Shown: positions 31,279 to 34,189 of the stretch, in pieces
How the letters are laid out: each line of letters opens with the position of its first letter
How positions within the stretch are numbered: the first letter of the stretch is position 1
NCBI GenBank assembly: GCA_016839785.1
Contig: JAEOTQ010000091.1
Coordinates: 1-34,189 of the forward strand
DNA: 34,189 nucleotides
Direction: 5' to 3'
DNA from: Candidatus Hodarchaeota archaeon
GTDB lineage: Archaea; Asgardarchaeota; Heimdallarchaeia; Hodarchaeales; Hodarchaeaceae
The notes under the pieces: model-generated
The model's input: the letters and a program-made list of their open reading frames with translations, nothing else
Told to the model about the DNA's origin: nothing
Databases searched by the model: none
Translations under genes and position numbers: made by a program

Positions 31279-33564
31279 ATGAGTTCTAATAAAAACTTTG
31301 GTAGAGATCCCGCCCCCTCTGCAATTCGCTACCTAGTACTATTGAGTGCACTGGTTTCAGGAGTAACAGCCCTTTCATTTCTTCCAAAATTGGCTGGTTC
31401 TAGTACTGCAGAATCAAACTTTTTTACCGGTGCTATTCCTATCTTCACTGGGTTTGCACTGGTTTCTGTTTTCGAATGGTTTTTATTAGGCCGTTCTCGA
31501 AAAATGAGAGGCCCTTATGGGTTCGCATTTGCAGTAGAGATATTAAAGACTGTCGGTCTAGGAATAGGAGCAAATGAATATGCTAGAAATGTGGAAGGAG
31601 CATCTACTGGAGATTTCTTGCTATTACAATTGACTACATACGCTATTCTCGTTATGCTTGCCCTTACTAAATTTCTGAGGACAAGAATCGAAGAGATTGC
31701 ACAAAGAGATATTAGTCGACATGTTCTGAATTTATTACCAACAATTCTTGTTATTCTTCTTTTTATGGGAACTTATGTTACCGAAATTGCGGGTCTTGGG
31801 ACACCTCGTCAACGGCGTAATTTTGATCCATATACGGACAAAATTATTGATTGGAATATGTTTAACACTCCCACATGGGATGCTACTTATATTCTGGAGA
31901 ATCTATTAGATCAATTTACCGCTGGATTATCTGCTCCTGATGTAATTTTATTTAATGTAACGAGTGATGATCCCACCGATTCGACAGAACCGCCTGCGTA
32001 TTGGCGAGTATCTAATCTAGATGATTACGTTTATACCGCCAAACCACCTTATACAACTGATTGGAATCCAAGCACATCAGTTAAAAGAGATACATTCACT
32101 TACTCTAGTGTTGTACCCTCAGATTCACGAACTGCCCGTTTCAACGTCGAAATGCCTTTAGACCATAATAGTACGTCGGTTGATGTTACTATTCATCCGA
32201 GTTTTCCTAATATGTTACCTACAACATGGAATGGTCCTTTGGGTGCATATGTGGCATCAAGTTCTTTCAATCTGTATGATAGTGATGAAGGTTCATTATC
32301 TCTTGTAAATCCGGTATCAGAACAGGCAAAAGAAGTGTTTCCCAATGCCGACCCTGAAGATCTCTTTGGAGTTTATGCTAATTTACAGGTTGCTGAAACA
32401 TCTACTGATGCAGGGCGTTTTGAGTATACTATGGATTATCAAGCTCCTGATATTCAGACAGCAGCTGCGTTCTCCCTTACCAGATCAGATGCGGCCTATC
32501 TAAGTTGTGGGATACACCCTGTTACTTGGGAATCGATAAAATCACGTTATCTCCAGATTCCAAGTACTGTTCCAGCGCCTTCTACAACTTATGCTGAATG
32601 GGCTCCTACAGTCTATGATACTGCTGTAACATGGAATGATTCTTTCCAGACAGTGTTTGGTCAATCATATGCTAATATGTTAAAATTTGGCAATCAGTCT
32701 CAATTTACATTCGATACTGAAATGTGGCTTGGTCAACAACTCGGAGTGATGGCCCATCCTGATGAATATGAGGATTATAATGAATGGTTCCTCAATAGAG
32801 GTAGTGGAGTATCTTTACACTTTGCTTCAGCATATACTATTATTAATCGTCTCCAAAATATTCCTTCCCGTGTAGTTATAGGCTATCTAGCGGGAAATGA
32901 CTCTTATATTTATGGAGGAAAACGTGCTGTCACTTCTCGATTTTTACACGCATGGTCAGAAGTCCTAGTTCCAATAGATCCAAATCCTCTATTACCAGGT
33001 GACGAACGGGTTGAATGGATGAGTTTTGATCCTCTTCTAAGCCAATTAGCAGAGCAATATGGTTTCGAACTTCCCACGGATATTATCCCTCCATCCAGCG
33101 CTGAACAGACAACTTTTATTCGTGCAGATTATGATCTAGAGACTAAAGGATTAGCACAAGCCTATATTGATCAAGGAATAGCTCAAGCATCAGGTGATTG
33201 GCTTTTTGGAAGATGCACGGTAAATAATAGTGTCTTAGGTGATGGCGCAAGTCTCCATGATGGAGATACCGTTATTGTATCTACACGCTTAATTTCGATT
33301 CCCTCGGCTGCCACGTGGTTACCTTACCAGAATGAAACAATTGATTTCTATATTGCCACTGATAGTGAAAATGGCACGGGTGATATTGAAACTGTTGGGA
33401 CCTGGATTGGTACAAAAGAAACTGATAATAATGGAATAGTAACGATTTTATTAACTATCGATATTGGAACACATGGGATAAGAACTGTCCGATTCTATGG
33501 CGTAGTGATTCTAGGTTCAGTTAGGAGACTTGCTATATCATTTGCATATGACATTACGTTCTAG
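31279..33564 (+). CDS. Membrane protein with extracellular transglutaminase-like domain (Cys replaced by Ser)
   Basis: The protein has 761 residues from ATG 31279 (GTG 31270 would add three). The N-terminal third has about five hydrophobic segments (e.g. YLVLLSALVSGVTALSFL, LTTYAILVMLALTKFL and LLPTILVILLFMGTYV). A large outward domain follows, rich in Thr, Ser, Asp and Asn, with a transglutaminase-like core near residues 505-590. That core contains SGVSLHFASAY, IPSRVVIGYLAG, then FLHAWSEV and WMSFDPL. The His and Asp of the triad are kept, but Ser stands where the nucleophilic Cys is expected (GxCxxFA). A C-terminal beta-rich, Ig-like stretch ends it. The layout resembles TgpA-like proteins. 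Role unknown; possibly surface or cell-envelope related. Confidence 0.85.
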   Translation: MSSNKNFGRDPAPSAIRYLVLLSALVSGVTALSFLPKLAGSSTAESNFFTGAIPIFTGFALVSVFEWFLLGRSRKMRGPYGFAFAVEILKTVGLGIGANEYARNVEGASTGDFLLLQLTTYAILVMLALTKFLRTRIEEIAQRDISRHVLNLLPTILVILLFMGTYVTEIAGLGTPRQRRNFDPYTDKIIDWNMFNTPTWDATYILENLLDQFTAGLSAPDVILFNVTSDDPTDSTEPPAYWRVSNLDDYVYTAKPPYTTDWNPSTSVKRDTFTYSSVVPSDSRTARFNVEMPLDHNSTSVDVTIHPSFPNMLPTTWNGPLGAYVASSSFNLYDSDEGSLSLVNPVSEQAKEVFPNADPEDLFGVYANLQVAETSTDAGRFEYTMDYQAPDIQTAAAFSLTRSDAAYLSCGIHPVTWESIKSRYLQIPSTVPAPSTTYAEWAPTVYDTAVTWNDSFQTVFGQSYANMLKFGNQSQFTFDTEMWLGQQLGVMAHPDEYEDYNEWFLNRGSGVSLHFASAYTIINRLQNIPSRVVIGYLAGNDSYIYGGKRAVTSRFLHAWSEVLVPIDPNPLLPGDERVEWMSFDPLLSQLAEQYGFELPTDIIPPSSAEQTTFIRADYDLETKGLAQAYIDQGIAQASGDWLFGRCTVNNSVLGDGASLHDGDTVIVSTRLISIPSAATWLPYQNETIDFYIATDSENGTGDIETVGTWIGTKETDNNGIVTILLTIDIGTHGIRTVRFYGVVILGSVRRLAISFAYDITF

Positions 33565-33834
33565 GAATAAACGTAGAAATCAATGTCTATTCGTATTTTA
33601 ATTTCATTTACAGGAAATTTATACCATTAAAACTCTCAGAATTGATACTCTTCCCCACACAACTGTAATTCGTTTCGGCTGAGTTTTTGGATTCAAGTAA
33701 AGAATACCTTAAAAAAATCAATACATATAAATATAAGGCAAATTTAGATGATGTTATAGATATACTTGTGTGTCTTATTATAAAACACTGAAACAAGGAG
33801 ATATCTTTTAACATTAATGGAGCACGATTAAATT

Positions 33835-34140
33835 ATGTCCAAAGATAAAGTATATGGATATGGAATATCTATAATCACAATAATATTACTTCTCTTATAC
33901 ACCTGGTTTCTACCCATTCAAAGCTATTTTCCAGACATTGTAGAGGCTTTTAATCCACTAGGTACAACGCCAATAGATGCAATGTTATGGCCTGTGTACT
34001 TGGCAACCCTAATGGTCGGGTTTATCATCGCTTGGATTGGAATAACTATGGCTACTACTCCGCCACCAGAGCCCATTGACCTCGATGATCTAAATCTTGA
34101 AGACGAAGACTTTGATGAAGAAGATAAAGATGAAGATTAA
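33835..34140 (+). CDS. Small two-pass membrane protein with acidic tail
   Basis: This 101-residue protein has two hydrophobic helices (about 8-26, SIITIILLLLYTWFLP, and 48-69, WPVYLATLMVGFIIAWIGI). A cytoplasmic or exterior tail of about 30 residues follows, nearly all Asp/Glu from residue 79 on. No family was recognised. It lies 270 bp downstream of the transglutaminase-fold gene on the same strand, with its own TATA candidates (TTATTATAAAAC near 33775 and CATATAAATATAAGG near 33725) and GGAG at 33819-33822. The gene is complete within the window. Confidence 0.75.
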   Translation: MSKDKVYGYGISIITIILLLLYTWFLPIQSYFPDIVEAFNPLGTTPIDAMLWPVYLATLMVGFIIAWIGITMATTPPPEPIDLDDLNLEDEDFDEEDKDED

Positions 34141-34189
34141 ATAACTTCACTTTTCCTCTCTCTCTATTTTTCTTATTTTATACAGGGTC

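Noticed and set aside
33565..33834. Search for a tRNA or small RNA in the gap before the last gene
   Set aside because: No cloverleaf, conserved T-loop or guide-RNA boxes could be seen; only TATA-like sequences are present.

Overview
The window looks like chromosomal DNA of an AT-rich archaeon. The archaeal markers are MCM with a GINS subunit, Orc1/Cdc6, an archaeal RNase P RNA gene, ABCE1, Tsr3, L7Ae/S28e/L24e, phosphomevalonate dehydratase and TATA-box promoters. An Arf-family small GTPase, a histone-deacetylase fold protein, a eukaryote-like topoisomerase III and a eukaryotic-type phosphomevalonate kinase/decarboxylase pair point to an Asgard (Promethearchaeota) genome. That assignment is inferred from gene content; no tree was built. 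I see no phage, plasmid, IS or CRISPR array. The only mobile element is an intein.

Layout. 1-5511 (minus): replication module of MCM (cut by the left edge and carrying a 460-residue intein in its Walker A motif), GINS, a 399-bp gap with repeated TTTACAA motifs (candidate origin), and Orc1/Cdc6. 5613-8295: HDAC/AcuC-like protein divergent from an Arf-like GTPase, whose stop codon abuts that of a convergent helical-repeat protein of unknown role. 8436-13976 (plus): RNA and ribosome module of CYTH protein, NOL1/NOP2/Sun methyltransferase, NIP7-like PUA protein, RNase P RNA, ABCE1 overlapping Tsr3, a pair of mutually exclusive hairpins, then a UPF0179 protein. 13997-15672: long FKBP isomerase facing the L7Ae-S28e-L24e operon.

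15875-23784 is the most striking stretch, a nearly complete isoprenoid locus. It holds mevalonate kinase, the archaeal branch (phosphomevalonate dehydratase large and small subunits, UbiD-type anhydromevalonate-phosphate decarboxylase, UbiX flavin prenyltransferase), the eukaryotic-type branch (phosphomevalonate kinase, diphosphomevalonate decarboxylase) and type 2 IPP isomerase. The two branches are normally alternatives, so both in one cluster suggests a branched or switched pathway. HMG-CoA synthase, HMG-CoA reductase and isopentenyl phosphate kinase are not in the window.

23947-34140: phosphoglycerate kinase, two unrecognised proteins (coiled coil; zinc ribbon), a stand-alone Lrp/AsnC ligand-binding domain, a metallo-beta-lactamase hydrolase overlapping an AK6-like kinase tail to tail, a topoisomerase III with an altered TOPRIM acidic motif and a zinc-ribbon tail, a membrane-anchored transglutaminase-fold protein lacking the usual nucleophilic Cys, and a small membrane protein with an acidic tail. 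Several intergenic dyads near predicted TATA boxes may be operators.
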